A stretch of 64,000 nucleotides of DNA from Hanleya hanleyi (GCA_036873755.1 JAVTVY010020493.1:1-64000); one strand, 5' to 3'. Numbered from the stretch's first letter, positions 11,239-20,890 are shown. The notes: generated by a model not told the origin, from the letters alone. Numbers and translations are program-made.

Positions 11239-12519
11239 TGTGGCCGTGTTACATTTTATATATTGTTTATTGTATTGTTCGGGATTGTATTACATGTGGG
11301 TGCATTGATTCAGACCGTTGGTGCGACATGCGAGCGCATTGGTTTGGACCCTCACGTTGATTTCGCGCCGTCTTAGTGTTTTAACTTACCTTGTTAATTT
11401 CATGTGATTAGACTTTCAGGAGTTCACGGCGCTGATGTGAGTATTCCGTGGCATTGTTTTTATATTTCCTTTGTTTATGAGACCTGAGTGCCGTTTCAGG
11501 ACAGACTGTCGGCGCCAACTTATCCGTATATATTTTACCCTGTTTTGGCCTATTGGGCAGAGTATATCATTTCTCTCATCGGAAGGGCACGCTGCTCTGT
11601 TACACTGTATCTATGTTATACTTACTGTTTGCTGAAACGAGCTGATTGTACACATACGTACCTGGTATTTGGTATCTCTGGCGTGCGTCCGACAGGTAAG
11701 TCCATTTGTTCATTTAGTCATTTGTTAATGTATGTATGTATATATGTATCGAAACGTAAATTGTAATCTGTGCTATCTTGTAAAGTAAATGAATGAGATA
11801 TATCCATTAGCTGGCTTTCGTATTCCTGGATTCTGGGGTTTAGAGATCGTAGAATTGTTTCTTTGGATTGTGGAAATGGTGGGTTATTTATTCACTTCTG
11901 GGTCCGATTTACGGCAGACATAGTAAATGCATTAATCCGATGTATATATATGCCATATAAATTAAGCATTTGTAATTGTTTCCTATTCTATTGCTTTCAT
12001 AGTAATTCGTGTACGATGTTGCATTCCACTATATCGTGTGTATAAAGTATGACTTAGCCGGACAATATTCGTTGCTGTCAATTTGATTGAATTGTACTTG
12101 TTTTATACAGGCCCTTCAGTGTGTATGTTGCCTTGTACGGCTTCTTGTGGATCGAGTTAACCCCTGTCACACTGATAGGGTAAGTGTCGTTTATCGCAGG
12201 CATGTCCGTGCGTTCGTATGTTCACATGTTTAAATTTGTGTACAGTGCTTTTAATCATCATTAATATGCAGTAAATACGTTTTGGAACGCAAGTCTATAT
12301 GTGTGATGTTATAGAACGGTTGCGCTATATTTTATGTCCATTTACAAGCATGTACATAATACATGAAAGATTGGAGCATGTATTATATTGTATTTGTGAC
12401 AGTGCATAATTTGGTTTTGTCTGAACATGTGAATTTGTATATTTTTAGGGTTTTTACTCAGACGAATAAACGGCTATATCGGACTTAAAAACGGTTATCC
12501 GAGTTAATCATTCCGGGTG
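11239..12519 (+). repeat. Gypsy 3' LTR
   Basis: 1,281 bp equal to 3,388-4,668 except for one substitution. It stops at ..ttccgggtg. The last bases predicted from the 5' copy (actactaca) are absent and unrelated sequence follows, so the extreme 3' end seems to be missing. Confidence 0.92.
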
Positions 12520-13166
12520 TCCGAAACGTTGTTGTTGAACAACACCATTTAAAAAAAATATTTGAAGCATGCACGCATCCAAACCAGGATTCCATTCCCT
12601 AGAACACCGACTTTGTTCGTATACCGACCCCCAGTGAAATTAAAAGGCTCGCGTGATGGGCCGGTGTAAAATAATTAAGCCTGGGTAAAATGAAACACAA
12701 ATAACATAATATTTTCATCGACCCGTATAATAGTCTAGACAATTACAGAAATTTACAAGTCTCTTTTTAAAGTTATATTCGAGTTATATATAGGCATACA
12801 ACTATAGGGGGTCCATTTTTCTATGGAGTAAGGCAGGCGTTTGAAGTAATATTCGAGTTATAAGTATAGGCTTAAGTTATCGACAGTTCATTTTTTATGG
12901 CATAAGGCAGGTGTTTTGTATTTTTTCTTGTTTTTTTCTTGATGGGTATCCATTTATGAATTTAACTAATCGTGTATGTGGGTGTGCAAGAACTTTTTTT
13001 ATTTTTTAGGCTCTCACAGTTCGAACCATGAATACCGGTGCCCGATCAACAACAACACATACGACATACAATTTTTTGTGCATTTGTTAGAAGTAGCTCC
13101 TTCGAAGAATTTCGGTCCTGAAAAGGACCATTTTTGGGAATTGGTTTTAATGTGTAGGCTTCACAT
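12520..13166. other. Non-coding stretch with a short tandem duplication (12,770-12,915)
   Basis: No gene seen. Two adjacent copies of about 73 bp share atattcgagttata, tataggc, a gtcca/gttca..ttttt..tatgg core and taaggcaggcgtttt. AT-rich sequence follows up to the small Maverick frame at 13,167. Confidence 0.4.
13114..13129 (-). promoter_or_regulatory. Histone-mRNA-type 3' stem-loop, minus strand
   Basis: On the minus strand this reads GGTCCTTTTCAGGACC. It fits the animal histone 3'-processing consensus (GGYYYU, loop HHUH, ARRRCC) at every position, with a perfect 6-bp stem and UUUC loop. It lies 175 bases past the stop of the minus-strand histone-fold-like frame. A purine-rich CGAAGGAG about 10 bases further on could act as a downstream U7 element but is weak. 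The plus-strand reading has loop GAAA and does not fit. Confidence 0.6.
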
Positions 13167-13334
13167 ATGCCAGCGAAGAAGGTGAATAGTGAATACAGCC
13201 CCCGTGATGGTTATCGCATACCAAATGCCGCTGTACAAACGTCAATGGTGACCTTGGACGTCACTGGCTTGACGGAGATCACGCAGGAAGACCCAATACG
13301 CTTCCTAGACGCCTTGATGAACACGGCCCAGTAA
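13167..13334 (+). CDS. Small Maverick-associated ORF of unknown function, 55 aa
   Basis: An intact frame of 55 codons from ATG 13167 to TAA 13334. It starts MPAKK and contains YSPRDGYRIPNAAVQTSM and a leucine/aspartate-rich end. Composition is protein-like, with no repeats or low complexity. I do not recognise a domain. It converges with the minus-strand frame ending at 13305, so the two overlap by 30 bases. It lies between the gypsy insertion and the RING gene, within the Maverick. The N-terminal lysines would suit a nucleic-acid-binding or structural protein, but that is a guess. Confidence 0.4.
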   Translation: MPAKKVNSEYSPRDGYRIPNAAVQTSMVTLDVTGLTEITQEDPIRFLDALMNTAQ

Positions 13335-13574
13335 CAGTGCATCTAAGACATCCAGTGTAAATACCTGGATAACCTCTTCCCGCCCTGGGCTCTCTTGCAA
13401 ATCTTCATACATTGTCATCAATATCGCTATGTAGGCCCGGGGGCTGTCGAGGACTTCTATCATTCTTTGCCAGGCAGCAGTATTTCGCATGTTGATGGTA
13501 TGATAGATTGTATGACGGCTGATTGATAGAGCTAGCCTTTTTATTGCTTTTGGAGGGATTCTAGCGTTAGCCAA
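13305..13574 (-). pseudogene. Maverick minus-strand ORF, possibly a histone-fold (H4-like) protein, decayed
   Basis: An open frame of 89 codons without an ATG: its first codon lies inside the repeated Maverick upstream region and an in-frame TGA precedes it. The start IPPKAIKRLA resembles the first helix of histone H4. The end, GREEVIQVFTLDVLDAL, resembles the loop and last helix of a histone fold (basic residues, then TxxDVxxAL). The middle, with MIEVLDSPRAYIAILMTMYEDL, could be the long helix but is about 12 residues longer than in H4. A perfect histone-type stem-loop lies downstream on the same strand, which makes the idea more attractive. The similarity is short, so a chance match or an unrelated helical protein remains possible. 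Confidence 0.35.
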
Positions 13575-14089
13575 TCAAATTCAAGTAGGCCTCTCTCTTT
13601 CTGCTGTGTTTGTTGAGAATTTTCGCAGATTTCGCGTTTAAAAAGAAAAAATAGCACTTGCCTTGCAAATGTCGTTTCATAATTTTCACCAGACCTTATA
13701 TTAGACGCGAGGTATCCTCTATAATTTTTTTACACTTGTACGGTTCTGTATTCGACTTGTAGCATTAATTAAAGACTCCCCAAGAAACACTTTTGGCACC
13801 GTGCCAGGAACATTTGGTTGGATTCTAGCATTTGGAGAGGATTTTAGCGTTAGCCAATCAAATTCAAACAGGTCGCCCAAAACTGTGTTTGTTGAGAATT
13901 TCGTCTTTAAGAAGAAAACAATTTGCTGTGCGAATTTCGCTCCATAATTTTCACCAGACCTGACATATGTACAAATTGTCCTCTTGTTTTTAGACCCGTA
14001 CAGCCCTGAATTTCAGTTGTAACGTCAATTTTCCCCGCCTAAACTGACACACATTTTTGGCACCGTGCCGAGATGAATGCTAGAATCCC
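13556..14089. repeat. Maverick upstream regulatory repeat, two tandem copies
   Basis: Copies at about 13,556-13,816 and 13,817-14,089. Each has a CCAAT-containing start (ttagcgttagccaatcaaat), tgtgtttgttgagaatttcg, ataattttcaccagacct and ttttggcaccgtgcc. A third copy lies at about 3,150-3,335. They sit between the divergent minus-strand frame and the RING gene, so they probably form a two-way promoter region. The CCAAT boxes favour a regulatory role. Confidence 0.6.
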
Positions 14090-14098
14090 ACCTGCTGC

Positions 14099-14106
14099 TA
14101 TAAAAG
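14099..14106 (+). promoter_or_regulatory. TATA box of the RING-finger gene
   Basis: TATAAAAG, 47 bases before the ATG at 14153. This spacing allows transcription to start near 14,130 with a very short leader. It follows the CCAAT-bearing repeats. Confidence 0.6.
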
Positions 14107-14152
14107 ACGGGGTTCGATAGAGTAGGCAACACTTTCTGTCACACTTTCCAAG

Positions 14153-14620
14153 ATGCCGTATCTAACACGCTCGCAAACTTTCCAAGCCGAGGGGCAGCGA
14201 ACAGCATTGAACGTCGCGGAGAACCAACTAATATCCGACGCTGCGAATGACCGAAGGCCTCATCCCGGAGGGGTGGAAGAGAAAGAATTTCTTCTGTCAT
14301 TCGGAGGCTGCAGAGACACATTACGCAACATGAGATGGAACTGAATGAATCCACCAACACAATTTTCGACGCCACAAATCGACTGAAAAAAGACCAGGAG
14401 CGATTGGCGGTGTTCAACGACAGAAACATCAGATTACAAGTCCATGTCCAATGCTGTGTGTGCAAGGGGACGTCGGCGCAATTTGCTGTTTTCTCATGCG
14501 GGCATTTGTGTGTATGTCCTGAGTCTTGCAGTACCAGCACAACCCTGCATGCATTTGGCCGTGAAATGCCCATTATGCCGGCGCAACGCGGAAACAGTCA
14601 GGCGGGTCAACAAAAATTAA
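14153..14620 (+). pseudogene. Maverick RING-finger protein, frameshifted
   Basis: Starts at ATG 14153 (MPYLTRSQTF) and ends at TAA 14618-14620. The first frame breaks at about 14,280-14,330. A second frame carries a coiled-coil region (about 14,335-14,430) and then the RING: CCVCKGTSAQFAVF, CGHLCVCPE. A further shift near 14,525-14,545 leads to the last ligands in CPLCRRN. Order and spacing match C3HC4 RINGs of the IAP/MDM2 kind at a protein C-terminus, implying a ubiquitin-ligase role, for example against host defence. At least two frameshifts disable it. A TATA box precedes it and a histone-type stem-loop follows the stop by 24 bases. Confidence 0.65.
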
Positions 14621-14644
14621 ACCATCAGGTACGAGATTCCAAAA

Positions 14645-14683
14645 AGCCCTTTTCAGGGCTATTTTAGTCTCTCGAAAGAAAGA
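14645..14683 (+). terminator. Histone-mRNA-type 3' end signal behind the RING gene: stem-loop plus purine-rich downstream element
   Basis: AGCCCTTTTCAGGGCT at 14645-14660 forms a 6-bp stem with a UUUC loop. It agrees with the histone stem-loop consensus except for an A-U outer pair, and has the usual A-run in front. GAAAGAAAGA at 14674-14683, 13 bases further on, matches the purine-rich downstream element bound by U7 snRNA. Distance from the stop codon is 24 bases, as in histone mRNAs. A conventional AATAAA also occurs near 14,743, so both routes may be possible. Confidence 0.65.
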
Positions 14684-14967
14684 CTTTCTTTCAAAAGCAC
14701 CAGTAAGTTTAACACCAGCTCCCACACAATAGATTTATAGTAATAAAAGAACAACACCATCCGATGACATGAATTTTTTTATTCTGCTAACAATAATATG
14801 AAATATTGTACAACAGTTAAATCTCCCTGTTTCAACATTACGGGGATCAATTTTATAAACAATATTGAACTGTCGTAATAAGGTTTCAATTTTCTTACAC
14901 AATATATACAGAGTCACTCATGAACATTACGGGTAGGAGTTCAGCCACCAACAAGTGTAAATGCAGT

Positions 14968-16020
14968 TTACAGATTTAAATTGATATAGTTACGTAATTC
15001 CATCTGAAAATGACCATCATCCCGATATCGGCTAGGTTTGGTATCCGAAAAGTTTTTGATGTCGCTTTCCGGGATTTCCTCACGCACATGGAGGCGAAAG
15101 GTCTGCTCAACATTTAGCTCTTGTACATTCTGTAAGGCCTCGTCCCAAATGGGTGTAGATACGTTCGAATACAGGTATGCCTCATCTTATTATGTGTTGT
15201 GAATCCCATGCAGGCGCTGAGTCTGCTGATTTCCAGGCTTAATTTTTCTAGATAAGCGCTTTTGTACACTTGAAATAGATAGTCCGCTATATCCACTGTT
15301 AAGGCGTGCGACACTTCTGGGACAGTTTGCAGTTTACGACATGCTGATAGGTGTAAGGCCGTGCCAATGGTCAGTGGACGCCACATGCCAGCCCCATTAT
15401 CATATTGCCAGGACCTGATGTGTGATAAGGGCTGATCTTTGTACATCGTGTAGCTAACAAAGACAGATTCGTGGATGTATATACGCCTCTCTGCTGTGCC
15501 TGCATCTTCGATGAATGGTTCGACTTCTCGGAAAGCGGAAAGAGTTGGTTCCAGGCGGTAGGTGATAATTCAATGCGCCTGGCGGGTCTGTTCCCTGTAG
15601 GGGCTGTGTCCAATATGACCCATTGATTGGCTCCGATTGTCAAGGTCACATTCGATGAAAGTTCCCAGTGGCGATTAGCGGCATTCATGGCTTGATCGAT
15701 AATGGAAAAATATGGAATATTTCCCATAAGCTGGTACACAAAGGGGGTAGGGTTGGTCTCCTGTCCGCTTTTCAGCTCGTGTGAATCAGCTCCCAAGTCG
15801 ATGTTTAGTGGTTCAATCCTGGAGATCGTCGTATAGTGAGGTTGCGGGTGGGTGGTATTGGTGGTGGTGGCGGTGGTATCGGTGGGAATCTCCGGTCTCG
15901 TCAGTGGTGGTGGTGGTGGTGGTGATGGCGTGAGATCACGAAGAATTGCATTGATAGCGGTCGTATACCCGGGTGGTCATTTTCGATCCACACTGCAGGC
16001 TCACTATAATCTGGATGCAT
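14968..16020 (-). pseudogene. Maverick minus-strand gene of unknown function, frameshifted
   Basis: Starts at ATG 16020 (MHPDYSEPAVWIENDHPGI). A frameshift near 15,935 leads into a proline/threonine-rich linker (PSPPPPPL, TTATTTNTT). The main body follows (about 15,830-15,400) with FVYQLMGNIPYFSIIDQAM and VTLTIGANQWVILDT. After another shift come SHIRSWQYDNGAGMWRPL and SRLSA, then a third frame ending at TAA 14968-14970 with acidic and aromatic residues. Total about 350 codons. I cannot name the family. It is divergent from the polymerase gene, with which it shares an inverted upstream region, and has a TATA box at 16,087-16,094. The beta-rich body would suit a capsid or attachment protein, but that is a guess. 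Confidence 0.5.
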
Positions 16021-16021
16021 G

Positions 16022-16852
16022 GTGCTGCGTGATATGGCTTCGCCAGAACTTGAGAAATAGTGAACACTGATCTCGAAAACTGCCCCTTTTTATAGAAAAT
16101 TACCCTCCCATGCTCTGGAAATACCCCGACGATCGACCAACGTCACCAACGTACTAACAACGTATTTTTCATTCACGAATCACAGACGATCAGCGACGGC
16201 CATCTTGAAATTCGCCATCCTGGCCTGACGTAGACCGACCGTTGTTCGTCCGCCATTTTGAAGTTCGCCATCTTGCATTGTTTACATTCAGTGAGCGGTA
16301 TTATATTTCAAGACGATAACGCTGAAGGATGTATACGGAATAGCCATGTAGTAAAAGGTGTATGTATACCGTATAACTCGAATGTATTCACTGTGATGGA
16401 CGACCGGCGTGACACGTTGGTTGTTTACATTCTGCGTAATATTAAAGGGTCTCGCGTAAGCCTGTAATAATAAAGAGTGTGAGCGTCTATTAATAATAAA
16501 GAATATATGTAAAAAATTCCATCACGTTTATAATGTTAACTTTCAAGTTGGCGATCTTCAAAATGGCGCCCGCGCAACGTTCGGTCTACGCCAGGCCAAT
16601 ATGGCGAATTTCAAGATAACCGTCGCTGATCGTCCGTCCTACGTAGGTCTAGGTTATCCCGTACATTGGCATGGCATCGATGAGGCGCGTCTGTGAATGG
16701 CGAATGGAAAATACGTTGTTAATACGTCGGTGACGTTGGTCGGTCGTCAGGGCTTTTCGAGAGCGTGGGCGGGTAAAAAGGGGCAGTTTTCGAGATCCGT
16801 ATTCACTATTTCTCAAGTTCTGGCGAAGCCATGTCACGCAGTATTACGAATT
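16022..16852. repeat. Inverted repeat: duplicated divergent promoters of the Maverick
   Basis: Left arm about 16,022-16,276, right arm about 16,543-16,852, with a roughly 270-bp AT-rich spacer. Read outward, both arms share tggcttcgccagaacttgag, tctcgaaaactgcccctttt, cgaccaacgtcacc, cgatcagcgacgg and gaaattcgccat. Each arm ends directly before a gene: the left before the minus-strand gene at 16,020, the right before polymerase B at 16,955. The arms are imperfect, the right one carrying an extra block of about 50 bp. Confidence 0.75.
16087..16094 (-). promoter_or_regulatory. TATA box of the minus-strand Maverick gene
   Basis: Minus-strand TATAAAAA about 67 bases before the ATG at 16020. The equivalent place in the right arm reads gggtaaaaagggg, a weaker TATA, before the polymerase gene. 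Confidence 0.5.
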
Positions 16853-16954
16853 CCAAATATTACACACTACGCCGCACAGAGCCAGTCAGTACAGTGTTCA
16901 GTGTCGATACACTCGCCCGAGAAGTAGTTTTTTTTTACGTTTTATGTGACTAAA

Positions 16955-19185
16955 ATGATCGACTACCCCATCGGCGCCCCCATCCATCTCCCGGACTGGA
17001 TGAAACACAGAGCAAGCATGTACGCCTCACTAGGTGGGCGGAGGGGACTTTTCACCGATCGGAAATGTCTATTTCGCTGCCAGGCTATACATCTCAAAAA
17101 ACTTCCACCCAGGAGTTATGATCGAATTTTCAACAAATATTGGGAAAAATATTTACATGAACAGAACATGGAAAAACAGCACTTCCGTGGGGTTCCGTTA
17201 TCACCGCTGGATGAAGTGGAAAGCTTGTTCCACGTTAAGATTGTCGTGTACACTCTAGCCCAACACGTAGATGTCAACAACACCGACGACCCACAACTCA
17301 CAGCCCGCCTCATGCATCGTTCCTCGCGGAAGTACAACACAACTATGAAATTGAATTTGTACCAAACGGACACTGGCGGGCATTTCTCCTACATTACGGG
17401 CTTGAACAGGTATGCACAGTCGTACAATTGTAGTAAATGCCATCGCGTGTTTGACCGTTCCACCGACCTACACCGTCACGAGAAAACCTGTGACAATACG
17501 GTCAAATGAAAATTCTCCGGCGGCGTCTTCCACAACACACCCACCATATTTAAAGAACTGGCAGATGAAGGTATTGACGTTCCCATGGCCTACCGGTATT
17601 TCCCGTACCGAACCTGCTACGATTTTGAAGCTCTACTAGAACCCATGGAGAAGGTATCGGCCAAGACCCAACGTCACATTCCCTTGAGTGTGAGTATCCA
17701 CACCAACGTGCCCGGGTATGAGGCTGCCCCGGTCTGTTTCGTCTACACTGGCGATCCACATGAACTGATTACACGAATGGTGGACTACTTGGATACCCTT
17801 AGTCAAGCCAGCGCGGCAATCTCGTCTCCACGATCTACCGCGATGTTTTAGCGGCACTTGATGCGCGTATTCCAACATCGGCTCCGGAGACTGACGCCGA
17901 GGATGACGACAAGGACACCGACTATACGGAAGACGACACCGAGAGTGAGGGACCCAAACCACCCAAACCATACGCCCAGAAACTAAAACTGCGTTTATTG
18001 GAACATTTAAGTCAATTACCCGTCCTCGGGTTCAATTCCAGGCGGTACGACCTGAACTGGATCAGAGAATTCTTGTACCCCTACCTAACCATAGCCGGGA
18101 ACATCCAACACGTCATCCAAAAGACACAACCACGTCGCTCTATCCACGACTTCATTCCGCTTTCTAGACGTACGAAATTACCTGGCGGTCAACTACAGTT
18201 ACGATCAGTGGGTCAAAATCTATGACTGCGACCAGAGGAAAAGCTGCTTTCCATACACCTACATGACCAGTATCGACCGTCTGGACGAACCGCAACATCA
18301 AGAGGTCTTCTACAATGATCTCAAAGGAGAAGCAATATCCGACACCTCTATGCCGAACTCCAACAGGTGTGGATCCGTGAAGGTAATCAAACTCTCCGGG
18401 ATTTCCTCGTGTATTACAACAATCTGGATGTCGTTCCTTTTCTCGAAGCTACCGACAAAATGGCCGCGTTCTACCGAGATATGAGTGTCGACGTATTGAA
18501 AGAATGTGCAAGCATCCCCGGTCTGCCCCTACGGTATCTGTTCCAGGATTTACCCACCTTCTTCGCTCTCATCAAACAGAATGACGCCGACATGTTTGAC
18601 TATTTGAAAGGAAATGTCGTGGGCGGTCCCAGTATTATATTTCATCTGTACCATGTGAAAGAGCTAACCCACATTCGAGGATGAAAACTGTCAGAAAATA
18701 ATCTACCTATCGTTTTTGGGTAAACCCATGCCGGTCGGTCATTATACCCGGTGGTTGCCTAAGGGACGCGAATTTAAAGCACAACGCTCTACAGAACAGC
18801 AGACAAAACAAGGGCTCGATTGCGAAAGTCAGCGACGAGAAAAGACAACTACAAGTATGATGAAAGGACCACTGGCCTCTTCAAGTTAAAATGGAGCGGT
18901 GAGGCCATGATCGCTTTCTGCACAAAAACGTACTATTGCGACAGTGGAGACAACAACAAGTTCAGGTGTAAAGGGCTCAGTCGACGGAATAATAACATCA
19001 CCAAAGCCCTGTAACTCGATGTATGGCAGAGCCAGACCAGTGCCAGTGGGACCAATAAAGGATACCGTATCGTACAGAACCAGATGCTGCGCTCGTACAC
19101 CCAGGAGCGGGACGCCTTCGCCTTCTTCTACCCCAAACGCAAAGTTTTCCCAGATGGTGTGACCACAAAGTATCTGGATATTTAG
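16955..19185 (+). pseudogene. polB: Maverick DNA polymerase B, exonuclease part retained, palm deleted
   Basis: ATG 16955 opens MIDYPIGAPIHLPDWM. The N-terminal part ends in a C2H2/C2HC-type zinc finger (CSKCHRVF..HRHEKTC), followed by a TGA at about 17,507. In the same frame comes Exo I with CYDFEALL near 17,615. After a shift near 17,812 comes Exo II with FNSRRYDLNWI near 18,030. After another near 18,125 come FLDVRNYLAVNYSYDQW and Exo III with YYNNLDVVPFLEA near 18,415, then GGPSIIFHLYH near 18,630. At about 18,830 the reading jumps to the C-terminal block LFKLKWSGEAMI..KTYYC and ends near AFFYPKRKV at 19,135. The palm with the catalytic aspartates is gone. The family is protein-primed viral replication polymerase. 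Confidence 0.85.
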
Positions 19186-19385
19186 AGTGATAAATATGCT
19201 AAAGATGAACTTACACTACATATATTCCACTGGAATTAACAGTGAAATAACTGAAAATATGTTGTGTTTTTGACCACAACGTACGTGGATATTTAGAGTG
19301 ATACTCTATAAATGCTAAAATATAGATGGACTGACACTGCGGATATTCCACTGGACATCTAATGTTATATTAAGGGGGAATAACT
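19150..19385. repeat. Direct duplication after the polymerase stop
   Basis: Two copies of about 115 bp share gaccacaa..gta.. tggatatttagagtgata, aaatgctaaa, tattccactgga and a ttgttgtgtt end. The second carries small insertions. This is decayed Maverick 3' flank and no gene is seen. Confidence 0.5.
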
Positions 19386-19619
19386 GTTCTATATTTGTTG
19401 TGTTATAAAATGTGGGGGGTTTTCGTACAACAATGTGATTTATGGTTCTTTTTCGAGTAACGTAGTTAACCATTTGAAAGAGCAATTCGGTCGTATTGAC
19501 CTTCGTGACTGATACCTCGCATTTATGGCCAGGTCCCTGATGGCGAAAACTAGAACTAGGGGCGGATAACTCCGGGCTGTCACGTGAGCCGGAAGTGACC
19601 TTTAACCCCTGTGCACCAT

Positions 19620-19880
19620 TAGTAATATCCATAGAGTAAATGTATATCCTTTGACACCAGGGGCGCCACCAGTCTTGTGACGTCACTTCCGGTTCCGGTC
19701 ACGTGACCGGAAGTGACCGTTGACCGCTGCGCACCATTAATAATATCCGGTATTGTGCGCATGCGCAAAGGTTAAAGGTCACTTTCGATCGCGTGCCCGA
19801 ACCGTTAGTGACTTCACAAGACTGGTGGCGCCCCCTGGTGTCAACGGACATGGATTTACGCTTTATATACTACTTACATG
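19620..19880. repeat. Fold-back repeat with about 40-bp arms
   Basis: gacaccaggggcgccaccag with cttgtgacgtcactt (19,651-19,688) is mirrored by agtgacttcacaagactggt with ggcgccccctggtgtc (19,808-19,845). The match extends weakly outward (gagtaaatg.. versus ..catggatttac). The interior has more palindromic text (ggtcacgtgacc). It is probably a non-autonomous inverted-repeat element; the ends are not certain. Confidence 0.6.
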
Positions 19881-19916
19881 GGTTGTTCTCCCGTTTTAGT
19901 ATATTTCGAACGGGTT

Positions 19917-20328
19917 GGAAGTTGATGCTGGGTCGACATCGGGCCTTACAGACTAGTCTTTTGTGTTAAATACCGTCATTTTCATCTGACGACGATACAG
20001 CTCACCAATCCCCATTGTAGGAGTTGTCACAGCGACACAGCTCACCAATTACCAATATACGAGTTGTCGGAGCATTTTCATCATAGCGCTCTAGATTTGT
20101 GAATAATACCGCTTATGCCGGTGCTAGGGGCCGTGTGGTCATGTCATCCAAGTTGTCACATGAACAGGAACAATAAAAGCGTACCTGAGATACAACACAT
20201 ATCACGAATCGTTAGATTATGGGTATGTGCTTTAGAACAGGTTAACCAGAAGACTTTTCTGTGAAGTCATGTGGCTCTGTCAGTATGTCGGTACCTCTTC
20301 CCACTTCCCTTATATGCGTTGTAATTCA
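19917..20328 (-). repeat. Dispersed 505-bp-family repeat, inverted partial copy
   Basis: The reverse complement matches 50,321-50,730: the plus strand starts aagttgatgctgggtcgac and ends cccttatatgcgttgtaatt. It faces the copy at 2,437-2,790, so the Maverick/gypsy block lies between two inverted copies. AATAAAA occurs on the plus strand at about 20,172. Confidence 0.75.
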
Positions 20329-20529
20329 AACTTTATCATTAGTCGGAGAAGATCTGGCCCTCCTGTTGTTATAACTGAATATGAAAATGGAATAATATCA
20401 AGTAACCAAAGATTTTCACTTCCTGTTTATAGATTTTGGCTTAATCAACTGTCAGAGCTAGCTCTATCAGTTCGGCTTCTCCTGTCCTGTTCTGCAAGCC
20501 TCCCATTTCTCTTTTTTCTTTTAATTATC

Positions 20530-20890
20530 GATGAACGCCAGATTACTTTACTCTGATAGAAAGGAGCGCGTCGATGTATTATTCCATTTGCTAGAAAAGA
20601 AACATTGTGATATCATCCGTCTTCAGGATAACGAAACATTTTATTTCGAGGGGGGAATGACTGGAGAAAAAAAACTCAGGAAAAAATAGAGGTCATTTGT
20701 TTCGTGATACCATTGACGTTACTTTTAATCAATCAGAACGAAACTAAGTGGGTAGATATGGCTGTTGGCCTTGATGTCACTATACAAGATAAGAAATTAA
20801 CCCTTGCTAAAGTATACGGGCAAATATCGGTGTAAACTGAATTTTATCTGAACTTTTCCAACCAATGAGAAAAATGGACAATGAGACAGC
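20530..20890 (+). pseudogene. L1-Tx1-like LINE endonuclease fragment
   Basis: One frame reads RKERVDVLFHLLEKKHCDII then RLQD, the usual start of the endonuclease domain in Tx1-group LINEs. Further on are VDMAVGLDVTIQDKKLTL, AKVYG and EFYLNFSNQ, matching in order the central strands of that domain. A stop (TAA near 20,835) and a frame change near 20,655 break it. No reverse transcriptase follows. I judge it an old, short LINE relic. Confidence 0.45.

Larger units (their letters stand above)
3388..12519 (+). mobile_element. Ty3/gypsy LTR retrotransposon nested in the Maverick
   Basis: Two 1,281-bp direct repeats at a fixed offset of 7,851 bp enclose a gag frame and a pol region ordered protease, reverse transcriptase, RNase H, integrase, the Ty3/gypsy order. 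The LTRs differ at one base that I could find (G at about 3,456 versus A at about 11,307), pointing to a recent insertion. Maverick sequence lies on both sides, so the element sits inside the older Maverick. No clear target-site duplication is visible. Coding damage (two frameshifts in pol, changed protease and zinc-knuckle residues) suggests this copy is not autonomous. Confidence 0.95.
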
